Origin: Anabaena azotica FACHB-119
Lineage (GTDB): Bacteria; Cyanobacteriota; Cyanobacteriia; Cyanobacteriales; Nostocaceae
Direction: 5' to 3'
NCBI RefSeq assembly: GCF_014697625.1
Contig: NZ_JACJSG010000013.1
Coordinates: 62,001-126,000 of the forward strand
Length of the DNA: 64,000 nt
The translations under genes and the position numbers were made by a program. The notes beneath the pieces were generated by a model, which saw only the letters and a list, made by a program, of their open reading frames with translations, was not told the origin of the DNA and made no database searches. Positions 8,800 to 20,949 of the stretch are shown piece after piece (position 1 is the first letter of the stretch; the number at the start of each line of letters is the position of its first letter).

Positions 8800-9349
8800 C
8801 TTAAATTGCTAGTTATATAGTGACACCCTTTGGTGGTAATTGGTGATTGGTAATTGTTAAGTGACAAAAAATTCTTAACTATTACCCATAACCAATAACC
8901 CATAACTATTGTTTGAATTGATACAGCAGATAACAGGTGATAGGGGACAGCTTTAAAGGCTGTTGGCGATCGCAGTTTTCTGATTACTTCATGCCCTAAT
9001 CTATCTGGAAACTGCTATAACTAGCGACTTAAGTTAGTCACCTAAAAAGATTCCCCAAACTGTTGGTAGACTGTTCGCCACTTTACCCCTCTTATTTTTA
9101 CGACAGAGTTGGCATTTACCAACAGCTACTACTCTAATAGTAACACTGTTACAAGATATAGACCTTCTTTTAGGACTAAAGTCCTTACTACTGACTTCAG
9201 GTGAGTTAATCATAAAAGAAATTAGTGAAATTGAGTGCAAACTCTAGCGCAATATTGCAAGATAAAACCATACACCACAAATATATTTCTACGTATTAAA
9301 GGTAGCTTTTTGTGGGGTAGAAGTAGTCAAGCTAGCTTTTAAACAGATC
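8800..9349. other. Non-coding spacer with repeats
   Basis: Heptamer-like TAATTGG/CCCATAA repeats lie at about 8828-8910. A TTTAGGACTAAAGTCCTTACTAC palindromic motif occurs near 9170; a related motif is at 47093-47112. A 68-residue open frame here lacks coding character. No gene is called. Confidence 0.6.
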
Positions 9350-10186
9350 ATGAAAGATTTAGAACAAAGAAAAAGCTGGTATAGCGAAGTAGCGACACAA
9401 TACACTTCGCAACAAAGAAAAAATTGGTATAACGATGTAGCTGATGCTTACAACAGGACTAGACCGCGCTATCCTCAACAACTCATCAGTCGTGCTGTAG
9501 AGTTAGCGCAATTGCCAAAAGAGGCGGTAATTTTAGAGGTAGGATGCGGCCCTGGGACAGCAACTACCGCCTTTGCAGAGTTAGGCTTCTCTATGGTTTG
9601 TTTAGAACCAAGTCAAAAAAGTAGTCAGCTAGCGCAACAAAACTGTCTACCTTATCCAAAAGTAGAGATTATCAATAGCTCATTTGAAGAATGGCCGCTA
9701 GAACCTAGCAGATTTGACGCTGTTTTAGCAGCGACTTCCTTTCATTGGGTTTCCCCAGAGGTTGGCTACGCCAAAGCTGCTGATGCTTTAAAAGATCATC
9801 GCTATATGATTTTGCTGTGGAATATGACACCCCAGCCAGAGTATGAGGTTTATCAAGTGTTGCATGAAGTCTATCAGACTCAGGCTCCAGCTTTGGGACG
9901 CTATGAACAGAGGGAAACTCAAGAAAAACAAGTAAAAAGGTTTGGACAAGCTGTTATTGATTCAGGTCGCTTTCAAGATTTAGCTTCTGAACAGCTACCT
10001 TGTGAAGTCACTTATAGTATTGATGATTATTTAACGCTGTTAAGCACTTTATCGCCGTATATAGCTTTAGATTCACAGCAGAGAACTTCTTTGTTTACTG
10101 GTTTGCAAGCAACCTTAGAAAGATATTGCGGTAGCACTGTTCAAGTTTCATATTTGTCAGCCTTTCACATCGCTAAAAAAATATAA
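9350..10186 (+). CDS. Class I SAM-dependent methyltransferase
   Basis: A 278-residue soluble methyltransferase. Motif I is ILEVGCGPGTATTAF (about residues 60-74) and the acidic loop 2 is VCLEPS. FDAVLAATSFHWVSP is motif IV, with the SFHW signature common in the UbiE/Tam-like group. The amino terminus contains a tandem duplication: QRKSWYSEVATQY (6-18) is followed 16 residues later by QRKNWYNDVADAY (22-34), and the DNA repeats with a 48-bp period. The ancestral start may correspond to the second copy. The substrate is unknown. Confidence 0.85.
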   Translation: MKDLEQRKSWYSEVATQYTSQQRKNWYNDVADAYNRTRPRYPQQLISRAVELAQLPKEAVILEVGCGPGTATTAFAELGFSMVCLEPSQKSSQLAQQNCLPYPKVEIINSSFEEWPLEPSRFDAVLAATSFHWVSPEVGYAKAADALKDHRYMILLWNMTPQPEYEVYQVLHEVYQTQAPALGRYEQRETQEKQVKRFGQAVIDSGRFQDLASEQLPCEVTYSIDDYLTLLSTLSPYIALDSQQRTSLFTGLQATLERYCGSTVQVSYLSAFHIAKKI

Positions 10187-10298
10187 TGACTCACTCTGTT
10201 CCCGATATCTCAAATCTGTGGCTAAAGCTCCGCACTTTTAGGGCGGAGTAAGCTTACGTGAAGTACCAACACTTCTGCTATCGCAGTAAGACCAAAGC

Positions 10299-10421
10299 AG
10301 GACTTACGCAAGTTTCACAATTGGTGGTTGGTGCGTGACGCTACAAGTCTCATGACTACGTTCAAATATTATCGCCGCGTCACACACCCTACAGAAAAAA
10401 TCTGCCAGTTGCGTAAGTCCT
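10299..10421. mobile_element. MITE-like element with AGGACTTACGCAA termini
   Basis: Terminal inverted repeats are AGGACTTACGCAA and TTGCGTAAGTCCT. The interior, with TTGGTGCGTGACGCTACAAG, is nearly identical to copies at 44482-44603 and 57467-57591, so these three are recently active copies of one subfamily. No open frame is present. Confidence 0.85.
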
Positions 10422-10431
10422 ACAAAGGTGA

Positions 10432-12753
10432 CTATGGCTGAGATTGTACTAAGCTGGGATCTTCCTGTACCTGTTGCACAACTTCACGGACGACCTTGCA
10501 TAATTCCTCGACAACTGTGTTCACAAATGGCTGACCATTCAAATCTTCAGTAATCCACGGATCCATAACTACTGATCGCAACACCGTAATCGCCTGATCT
10601 TCAGGATCGCTCACTGGGCTTTCCAAACGCAGCAAGCGCTGTTTATAGTCGTCAAAGAATACTTCCCCGTATGTCTTTTTAATGAAATCGGTTGTACTGA
10701 CAATCACTGTATACACGCTGATATCCGCAACATCCGCTTTAATACCAACGCGATCGTAAATCAGCTTATTGAAAGCATTAACTTCCTTTAGGTTTTGGTT
10801 CCATTGACCGTTAACTTTGTAGTTGAAGGCGTAGGTGAGAATGTTCAGGTCTGAGCCTGTTTGCCGCAACAGTTCTAAAAACTCAGGGTCGCTATCTTGG
10901 AGAATGGCTTTATGACCTTGGTTAGCAACTTTTTGACGCAGCAAGGCGATCGCTTCTGCTTGACTCTTGCATTCTGCAAATGGGCCTTCATAGGGAATTA
11001 TTGGCGCAGGTTCAACCATAAAGTCTTCCTCCTGCTCATTCACCTGCAACAGTCGCAAGTGCAGCATTTTGCAGTTATAAATGCTACGTCCCAAGATTTT
11101 ACCGTATCCTTCCTTAGTGGGACGAATTGCCGCATGGCTCATGTATACACCCGCAGCTGCGGCTCCTGGTTTGGAGCCTTCGATACCGTAAGTACCAAGA
11201 ATTAATTCAGGTTTCGCATCGGGATCTGAGTTGATGTAGGGAGCCTCAAAAGCAATCAAGCTCCGCATGGCAATGTTACGATAGCAAAGCGCACCTGCTG
11301 GATAGGGTAAGTAACCTGTTTTGTGGGGGTCAACTGTAATTGTATCGGCTCGGTACAGGTTTTCATACTGTGCGGTAACGAAGTCACTCATAGGTAGAAC
11401 TGGAGCTGGCGCACTCAATGTCCGCAGACCCGGATCTTCTGATGCCTCTCTGATGAGTGAGGCAAAGTAACCTCCCCAAGCTGCATCAGCATGAACGGCG
11501 AACTCGATGTCTTGGGAGTGATATTTGCCATCGCGCAGATCCAAAATTTCCTTTAGCGCATCAACGTTTCCTTCCTCGGTACTACCAATGACTGCAACCA
11601 CGGCGAGAATCGGCTGTTTGGCTTCTATAGCAGCATCAATCGCGGCTTCTAGTTTAGCTATATCCAGCCGCCCATAGATATCCAGGGGAATACTTTGCAT
11701 ATTGTTAGCACCGATACCCAGGATGGCTGCACCTTTGGGAAGCGAGTAGTGTTTCGAGCCAGGAACGAAAATCACAGGTTCGTTGACATCGCTATCTTTT
11801 AAGAATAGATTGGCAAATTTGATGAAGCCGAGATTTTGCAGTGAGTACTCGGAAACCTTTGCATTGAGTTCGTCGGGGTCAATTTGGTACTCGTCTTGTA
11901 GGCGGTTGAAAAGACCAAGCACTTCATCCACTGGCAGGTTTAATACTTGCCAAGTATCCAAATCATTTAGCTTGGCTTTCGTCCCAGAGGGTAATGTCAC
12001 CTCTATGTCAAGAGCAACTTCCGGCTTGAAGTCTCTCAAGGCTTGACGCAAACAAAGAGGATAAAACTTCAGATTTCGCGCCCCCCAAAGCGCCTCAATA
12101 TTTGCCGTCGAGCCACCACAGGTTAGATGACCCCAAGGGGCTGGATCTGTTTCGCTGAGGTTTGTTTTTCTGTAGCCTAACATCCAGCAGATGTCATCAC
12201 AGGCTTCCACTTCCAGCACTGTGGTGATGGGCGAAGCCTCCAGAGCTACGTTGTTTTGATTGTAGAGCATAGCGGCGAAGTAACCCGCCATTCCCGGTAG
12301 CGTTTGATCCCAAGTCATGTGTCCTTGGTAACGCATACTAAAGAAGGGGGCTGATTTTTTGAGATCGCCTAGAAGCTTATCAAACTCGGTACGTATGGTA
12401 TTGACAGCTTCTATATAGCCCGCGTCTTGTTTGTCGCTGTCGGTAATCGCTGCGGGATCTTCGGGGTGGAAGTCCTGCCGCCAACGAACGTGGTCTTCTA
12501 GGGCTTCTACAATTAGTGAGGAAAAAAGATCCTCATTTTCCCCTCTCGGCCCTAAAAACCAAGCTTCTACCTGCCGTTTGGCTTCGCTATCACCACCGAG
12601 TAATTCTTCTATGCCTTCATAAGTTACGCGATCGCCCCGCCTCAATTGATATTTTTTTCGCTCACTCAGCAATTTTTGTACAGCTTGTTTTAGCTTATCC
12701 AATCCTTCACCGGAGTAATCTGAAGTTAAAACAGGTACTATTTTTTTAGCCAT
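10432..12753 (-). CDS. Pyridoxal-phosphate-dependent decarboxylase (group II)
   Basis: A 773-residue enzyme, longer than classical glutamate or aromatic amino acid decarboxylases (450-500). The fold type I core spans about residues 140-560. TCGGSTANIEAL (211-222) contacts PLP phosphate, HADAAWGGY (421-429) stacks on and pairs with the cofactor, and the Schiff-base lysine is Lys478 in DPHKTGYLP. The last 200 residues are an extra C-terminal domain. This matches cyanobacterial proteins annotated as glutamate- or tyrosine-decarboxylase-like; the substrate is not decided by sequence. ATG at 12753 is preceded by AAGGAAAG. It is a single-gene unit with repeats downstream. Confidence 0.85.
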   Translation of the reverse strand: MAKKIVPVLTSDYSGEGLDKLKQAVQKLLSERKKYQLRRGDRVTYEGIEELLGGDSEAKRQVEAWFLGPRGENEDLFSSLIVEALEDHVRWRQDFHPEDPAAITDSDKQDAGYIEAVNTIRTEFDKLLGDLKKSAPFFSMRYQGHMTWDQTLPGMAGYFAAMLYNQNNVALEASPITTVLEVEACDDICWMLGYRKTNLSETDPAPWGHLTCGGSTANIEALWGARNLKFYPLCLRQALRDFKPEVALDIEVTLPSGTKAKLNDLDTWQVLNLPVDEVLGLFNRLQDEYQIDPDELNAKVSEYSLQNLGFIKFANLFLKDSDVNEPVIFVPGSKHYSLPKGAAILGIGANNMQSIPLDIYGRLDIAKLEAAIDAAIEAKQPILAVVAVIGSTEEGNVDALKEILDLRDGKYHSQDIEFAVHADAAWGGYFASLIREASEDPGLRTLSAPAPVLPMSDFVTAQYENLYRADTITVDPHKTGYLPYPAGALCYRNIAMRSLIAFEAPYINSDPDAKPELILGTYGIEGSKPGAAAAGVYMSHAAIRPTKEGYGKILGRSIYNCKMLHLRLLQVNEQEEDFMVEPAPIIPYEGPFAECKSQAEAIALLRQKVANQGHKAILQDSDPEFLELLRQTGSDLNILTYAFNYKVNGQWNQNLKEVNAFNKLIYDRVGIKADVADISVYTVIVSTTDFIKKTYGEVFFDDYKQRLLRLESPVSDPEDQAITVLRSVVMDPWITEDLNGQPFVNTVVEELCKVVREVVQQVQEDPSLVQSQP

Positions 12754-13540
12754 TTTCTTTCCTTAATAATCTGAATCGAAATGAAATATCAACTCCAAAT
12801 TTTCTGTTGCCATGCCAAATTTCCGCCATTTAATTCTAAATGTCTGATGATTTTGTTGGTAAAAATTAATATCACTTTTGGGGATTTAGTGATACTTAAT
12901 TACCAGAGATTTGGGAAATTTAGTAACGGCTTTTAACATTGCTTTTAGGACTGATGCAAGTGTCATATATTTGACTTGCAAGTTGTATTTCTCCGATTTC
13001 TTGCAGAAGTCGGATATCGGATTTTATACATAGAATTGAACGCGGCTAGAGTCCTAAAAGCCTTATCTGTTGATAGTTTACAGATGTGTCTTCATATGAA
13101 ATGCGGGAAGAGTGTTAACTAGATTTTGATGTAACAATAATCTGTTATCACCATAAGAACCATACACTACCTATATATAAGCAAGCAATAATCTGCTAAA
13201 TATTCGTAACATAACCAGCACTAACTTTTATCCCTGCTGCATTAAATTTTCAGTCAGGAGACTCTAGTGATGATGATTACACCGAGCCACAAGAAAAATC
13301 AGTACATCCGAGCCAACAGGAAGTACAGGACGTATTGCAGCAGTTACGGGAGATTCCTTGTACCCCGCAGTTTCGGCTTAATGGAGAGATGAGAGCGTAC
13401 AGTCAGGCGGTATTGGGGTAATTCACATCTTGCACCAAGAAAAAATGATGTAATTTTATTACTCAGTAAAATCGAAAATCTGGGGTGCGCTACTTACGAG
13501 AAACCCTAGCTACAGCAAAAAAATATTTAAACTGACGCAC
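12754..13540. other. Long spacer with a possible gene remnant at 13213-13421
   Basis: This AT-rich region upstream of the decarboxylase holds its promoter. From about 13213 to the TAA at 13419-13421 a plus-strand frame without a normal start reads as coding-like, charged protein with QQEVQDVLQQLREIP and CTPQFRLNG. It is preceded closely by an in-frame stop, so it looks like the decayed 3' end of a gene of unknown family. Nothing else is recognisable. Confidence 0.35.
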
Positions 13541-13545
13541 CCTAC

Positions 13546-13702
13546 TGGCGTGGCAAGGCTAAAATTCGGCAATAGATTTGGAAAAAATCGAACGCAGATG
13601 GACGCAGATGTTGGCGCAGCCTTTGCTACGCAACGCTACCGCGAACCCGCAGGGTACGCAGATAATAGATTGCTATTGCAATATTTTAGCCTTGCCACGC
13701 CA
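13546..13702. mobile_element. MITE-like element with TGGCGTGGCAAGGCTAAAAT inverted termini
   Basis: Left end TGGCGTGGCAAGGCTAAAAT (13546-13565) and right end 13683-13702 are perfect 20-bp inverted repeats. CTAC flanks both sides (13542-13545 and 13703-13706), consistent with a 4-bp target duplication. The interior has GAACGCAGATGGACGCAGATG-like repeats. Related elements are at 61979-62103 and 62108-62209, with partial ones near 24831 and 49640-49722. Confidence 0.85.
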
Positions 13703-13950
13703 CTACTAACTTGTTATGGCAGTGATTTTACTGAGTCTTCATTGAATCTTTAATTTTTTTGTCTGTAAATATATATAATATTTATATGTATAAATAGTAT
13801 AAAGTCAAAAATTTTTTGCCGAATTTATTAATTTTTATAGAAGAGAGTAATTAGGAATAAATGAGGCAAATTTATCGTAGATTTTTGTAAAAATATCTAG
13901 TTTGTTTGACTATAAAATTTATTGTGAACAATATTAAAAACAAGGTAATT

Positions 13951-14517
13951 ATGAAGAACGCTGGGAGGGATAGAAATAGGAACTTGAAGTTATGCTTAAT
14001 AACGTTAATACCGATGCTACTGTCTTTAACAGCTGCCTACCCTGTAAATGCAGAAGATCCAGGTGAATGTTTTATGGTAACAAGCTCAGGGAGAACTATT
14101 TCCTTGAGAAAAATGTGTGGTGGGAAAAAGGCAATTCAAGAGAGTGAAGAAAGGGTTTTTCGGGTTCCTATTAAGCGCAGGTTGGGTAGAACCCCGGTGA
14201 TTGATGTCACATTCAATAACAAGAAAACTTTTGAAATGATTGTTGATACAGGCGCTAATAATACGCTCATACCCTTGAAATTAGCGATCGCTCTCCAACT
14301 CCAACCCACAGGTATCATGCAGGCGCAAATTGCCGATGGTACACAAGTGGAATTTTCAACTAGTAAGATAACATCAATAGCAGCAGGTGGAGCTATAGCC
14401 AAGAACATCGAAGTAGCGATCGCACCAAAAGCACAGTTCGGTTTACTAGGTCATGATTTCTTCCGCAACTACGACATCAAGATTTTAGAAACAGAAGTGC
14501 AGTTTCATCTTCGCTAG
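13951..14517 (+). CDS. Secreted retropepsin-like aspartic protease
   Basis: A clan AA single-domain aspartic protease. The catalytic motif is MIVDTGANNTLIP, and LLGHDFFRNYDIKI near the C-terminus is the second conserved (hydrophobic-Gly) element. One DTG per chain implies the active form is a dimer. I place the start at ATG 13951, 7 nt after AAGG, rather than at the upstream TTG (13906). This gives an N-terminal signal peptide with a hydrophobic LITLIPMLLSLTAAYPVNA stretch. The protein is then likely periplasmic, with a cysteine pair in the segment before the domain. Confidence 0.8.
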   Translation: MKNAGRDRNRNLKLCLITLIPMLLSLTAAYPVNAEDPGECFMVTSSGRTISLRKMCGGKKAIQESEERVFRVPIKRRLGRTPVIDVTFNNKKTFEMIVDTGANNTLIPLKLAIALQLQPTGIMQAQIADGTQVEFSTSKITSIAAGGAIAKNIEVAIAPKAQFGLLGHDFFRNYDIKILETEVQFHLR

Positions 14518-17566
<3,049 letters not shown>

Positions 17567-17986
17567 TCCAATACAGTTCAGTTAAGGCTAGATTCGGTGA
17601 CAATACTGTTTAAACATCTTGATTTATCGGCGTTAATCGGCGTTAATCGGCGGTTAATTATTCTTATCTGAACCGTATTGTCGTATAGTCGAGAGCGAGA
17701 AGTTCTTCGAGGGATTCTATCCCAGGGGATAGGGGACAGGGGACAGGTGAGTCCAGTCCTGTAGGCGGGTTTCCCGCCGTAGGGAACTGGCGAACCCGGA
17801 GGGTGACAGCCTTAAAAGCTTGTTATTATAAGGGTTTTATGACTTACCTATGTCCTAATATCATGTCCGCCTAATTAGTTGTAATTCGGTGCATCTGTGC
17901 AAAAAGGTGAAAAGTCTTTCTCCCCCTGCTCCCTGCCCCCTGCCCGCATCATTATCTCCCTCTGCTCCTCTGCTCCCCCAGTCCCC
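17567..17986. other. Spacer with short repeats
   Basis: It contains GGCGTTAATC repeats (about 17630-17655), a GGGGATAGGGGACAGGGGACAG stretch (about 17726-17746), CTCCCTGCCCCCTG-type repeats to 17985 and a GCGGGTTTCCCGCC hairpin near 17764. Apparent short open frames are repeat translations. No gene is called. Confidence 0.6.
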
Positions 17987-19465
17987 TCATTTCCTTAAGC
18001 TCAAATTCTGCTTATTACTTACTTCTAAAGGTAAGAAAATAGTTAAGACTTCGCCGTATTGGGGACGTTGACGGACAATTAGCTTACCGCCGATCGCTTG
18101 AAATAGATGTTTGGTAGCCGCAATATTTAAACTAATCGTTCCTGTTTCTGGCTGGAACATGAGTAATTGTCCCAAAGCTTTGCGAATTGGTGGTGTGGCT
18201 GGTGCAGTTGTTTTATTCGTATGTGGGCAGAGAGTTTGCGGAGATAATTGTAATTTTAGTTGATCCCCGGCGGGAATTACCTGTACTTGAATATGACTCC
18301 CGGCTGGTAAACTGCGGGTAAAATTCTCCATTAACCCAGTGAGTACCCGATCCAACATATTAGGATTGCTCACCACAGTTGGTAATTGTTGGGGTAAAAC
18401 TACATCCAAAGTCAAGTTACGCCGCTCTGCTGCTTGCTGCCATCGTGGTATACTCTGCTGTAACACCTGATCTAAAGCCATCGCTGTTAGATGAGTATGG
18501 GCAGATTTTCCAGAGGCGGAAGTCTCTAATTCTGCGGCTTTAAATAACAACTCCATGCGATCGATTTGCTCAGTACACTCATGATCGATAATTTCTAAGC
18601 GGTTGATCACATTCGCAGGTAAATCACGCCGCTTGAGTAACAGGCGAGTCATAGTGCGAATAGTAGTTAAAGGCGTGCGGACTTCGTGAGCAAAAGCCTG
18701 CAACAATTCTACATCGGGTTTAACTGATGGAGGATTGAGTATTTGGCATTGAGGATTAGGTATTGGACATTGAGGATTGAGTATTTCTTCCCCTCTGCTT
18801 TTCCCCAGTCCCCAGTCCCCAGTCCCCAGTTCCGGTAATTCTTGAAGTAAAAATTGGCTAAACTGAATTACTGTGCGGTAATCAGGTGCAACGACGGGAT
18901 ATTTTTGTACTAAGCCATCCAACTCTGAGAACAAATCAGGATTAGTTAGCATTACCCGCGCACCAAGCGATCGCCAAGCTTGCTCAACTATCTCTGGTTC
19001 AAAGGAAAATGAAAACGCTTTTGTACCGTCTTTGTGTGTGGCGAGAACTAAAACTAATCTAAATTTATCTGTAAATACTAAACAAAATTGCTCAGATGCC
19101 AAAGGATCGGCAGGTAGTAACGGCAGTACCGACTCACAGGGGGTAGCTTCTGGTTGGGTGAAAGCGATCGCACCAGGCATTTGGAACGGCATCAACGCCA
19201 AAGGATTAAAAGGCTTGGCTGTAAAAGTAATCGTCTGTAAGCTTTGAGTTAAGATAGGTTGACTAAATAGGGGTGCGGGTGCGGCTAACACCAATCCTTG
19301 AAGCGCCTCAGACCCAACAGCAACTAAACTATTAATCAGCAGATGTTCTGTTGCAGCGAGACTCATCCGCCACTGTTGCTCGGCTTTTGTTGGTGAGCAT
19401 TCAGCCACAGTTGCTTGACTGTCGGCTAAAACTTCACTCAGACTTGGCAATATCCATTCGTACAC
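17987..19465 (-). CDS. Sensor histidine kinase-like protein with a repeat-derived linker insertion
   Basis: A 492-residue soluble protein. An N-terminal sensor region of unknown type (about 1-205) is followed by the dimerisation/phosphoacceptor helix HEVRTPLTTIRTMTRLLL, with the His-Glu pair expected for histidine kinases. The ATPase half keeps an N-box-like DRVLTGLMENFTR and a terminal IGGKLIVRQRPQYGEVLTI, but the DxGxG (G1) box is not evident, so catalysis may be weak or absent. Between sensor and DHp, residues about 212-246 (18729-18833) are a translation of STRR units such as GGGGACT. No response regulator is adjacent. Confidence 0.8.
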   Translation of the reverse strand: MYEWILPSLSEVLADSQATVAECSPTKAEQQWRMSLAATEHLLINSLVAVGSEALQGLVLAAPAPLFSQPILTQSLQTITFTAKPFNPLALMPFQMPGAIAFTQPEATPCESVLPLLPADPLASEQFCLVFTDKFRLVLVLATHKDGTKAFSFSFEPEIVEQAWRSLGARVMLTNPDLFSELDGLVQKYPVVAPDYRTVIQFSQFLLQELPELGTGDWGLGKSRGEEILNPQCPIPNPQCQILNPPSVKPDVELLQAFAHEVRTPLTTIRTMTRLLLKRRDLPANVINRLEIIDHECTEQIDRMELLFKAAELETSASGKSAHTHLTAMALDQVLQQSIPRWQQAAERRNLTLDVVLPQQLPTVVSNPNMLDRVLTGLMENFTRSLPAGSHIQVQVIPAGDQLKLQLSPQTLCPHTNKTTAPATPPIRKALGQLLMFQPETGTISLNIAATKHLFQAIGGKLIVRQRPQYGEVLTIFLPLEVSNKQNLSLRK

Positions 19466-20299
19466 AAAATTTCACCCCTTTATTTCGAGAGCGACTAGCA
19501 GCTTGGGAAACAAAAAATTTCTCTACTACTTATGAGGGTATAGTCATTTATGCCCTAATAACAGTCGTATAACCGAACAAGATAGGCGCAATTTCCCCTG
19601 GAATGTTTAAAGTCAACCCCCTAAAGTTTAAAGTTTTTGTAAACTGCTGGGAGGTAATAAATAAACAATCTGCCATGACACCCTACTCAAATCGTTCTCG
19701 TCTGCGTGTATTTTTTGATTACTGCATATTTTACTATAAGTATAATATTTGATTTTCAAATAATCTGCTAGATACTGTTTAATGCTTACTTTTAACAGTG
19801 AAAATTCAAAACAACATTTAAAAATTACTTGAAAATGATGTATCCACAGATGCAAATATACTCTTAAATAAAAATCTTTTCATGAAATTTTATACAAGCA
19901 CTAATGTAGTTTGCAATACAACTAAATTTACGTCTTTTTTATCTAAATAAAAAGCAATTGATTTAATAAAAATTAATTTAAAATCAGGATTTATATCGTA
20001 GAATTCAATAACATCTAACGATTGCTATATGCCAATTATTGCTAGTTGATAATTGTGGCTAAAACTAACTTGAGACTTTTGAGAAAAACTTTGCGGATTT
20101 GAATCTTCTCAAGTAGTTTAAGTTGTTAAGCTGTCACGCATCTAACTTGCACATCTTTTCGTATTGGCTGTTGACATTTGGCGTTAACAGTCAGATGTCA
20201 TAGTTTTACCTTGTGCCTGCATCAACCATTTTGCACTTTGCTACTCAGTCTAACACACAGGTCAATTTATCGCCTCAAGTATTGCATTCGGAGACGAAC
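19466..20299. other. Spacer without recognisable genes
   Basis: AT-rich, poorly structured DNA. A 75-residue minus-strand open frame at 19628-19855 has no coding character. The lipoprotein gene frame is open back to 20213, but its upstream codons lack signal-peptide features and are treated as leader. Confidence 0.5.
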
Positions 20300-20734
20300 A
20301 TGAAAAAATTATTTTCCCTATTAGTGACTGGCTTTTTGATAGTTGGTAGTTTTGGCTGTCAAGAAGCTCCTAACAGCAATACTGGAGCTACTCAAGCACC
20401 AGCAAAAGAAGCTGCTGAAGGTAGAACTATCAAATCTACTATCAAAGAAACCACCACACCAGTATCTGGAAAAAACGTTAAAGATAAGACAGAAAAACAG
20501 AAAATATTAACTACAAAAGCTGAGAGAGATTTAAAAGCCGCAGTTAGCAATAAATTACAAGCTGGCATTCCCGGTAACAAATTTGTAGTAGAAAATAAAC
20601 AAGGTGAAATTACCCTGAAAGGTGTAGCTAGTTCTCAGGGAGAAATAGAAAAAGCTGAAAAATTAGTCAAAGAAGTCAAAGGAGTGAAGGGGGTAAAAGT
20701 AGAAGCTAAAGTTGCATCTGCAAGCAGGTCGTAG
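20300..20734 (+). CDS. BON domain lipoprotein
   Basis: I choose ATG 20300, preceded by GGAG, because it starts a clean lipoprotein signal MKKLFSLLVTGFLIVGSFGC with the lipid-modified Cys20; the longer GTG start at 20213 would bury it. The mature protein has a Lys/Thr-rich linker (about 25-75) and one BON domain (about 78-143) ending in a VKEVKGVKGVKVEAKV strand-helix pattern. BON domains bind phospholipid surfaces and often protect envelopes under stress. Monocistronic, with a clear terminator at 20800. Confidence 0.8.
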   Translation: MKKLFSLLVTGFLIVGSFGCQEAPNSNTGATQAPAKEAAEGRTIKSTIKETTTPVSGKNVKDKTEKQKILTTKAERDLKAAVSNKLQAGIPGNKFVVENKQGEITLKGVASSQGEIEKAEKLVKEVKGVKGVKVEAKVASASRS

Positions 20735-20799
20735 GTGATGAACCAACTACGACAAGGTGTAGGCGATCGCACTTTTTAACTCCTGTGAATTAGTATGAC

Positions 20800-20834
20800 A
20801 ACAGGACTTACCCTATAGTTTAAGTCCTGTTTTT
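20800..20834 (+). terminator. Intrinsic terminator after the BON lipoprotein gene
   Basis: AACAGGACTTA (20800-20810) pairs with TAAGTCCTGTT (20821-20831) around a 10-nt loop and is followed by a run of T. The stem resembles one end of the AGGACTTA MITE family, which may be its origin. Confidence 0.8.
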
Positions 20835-20949
20835 AATTGCTGAAGAGTTTAATACACTCAGATAGCTTCACAGTCTATTAAACAACAGTTATAATTATAT
20901 AATTAGGTAAACCTAGTTCATCATATTAAATCTTAAATTATATTTAAAA

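Noticed and set aside
9034..9240. 68-residue minus-strand ORF
   Set aside because: No ribosome binding site, overlaps palindromic repeat, no resemblance to known proteins.
13550..13753. 67-residue ORF across the MITE at 13546
   Set aside because: It is the MITE sequence itself read in one frame, including its terminal repeat.
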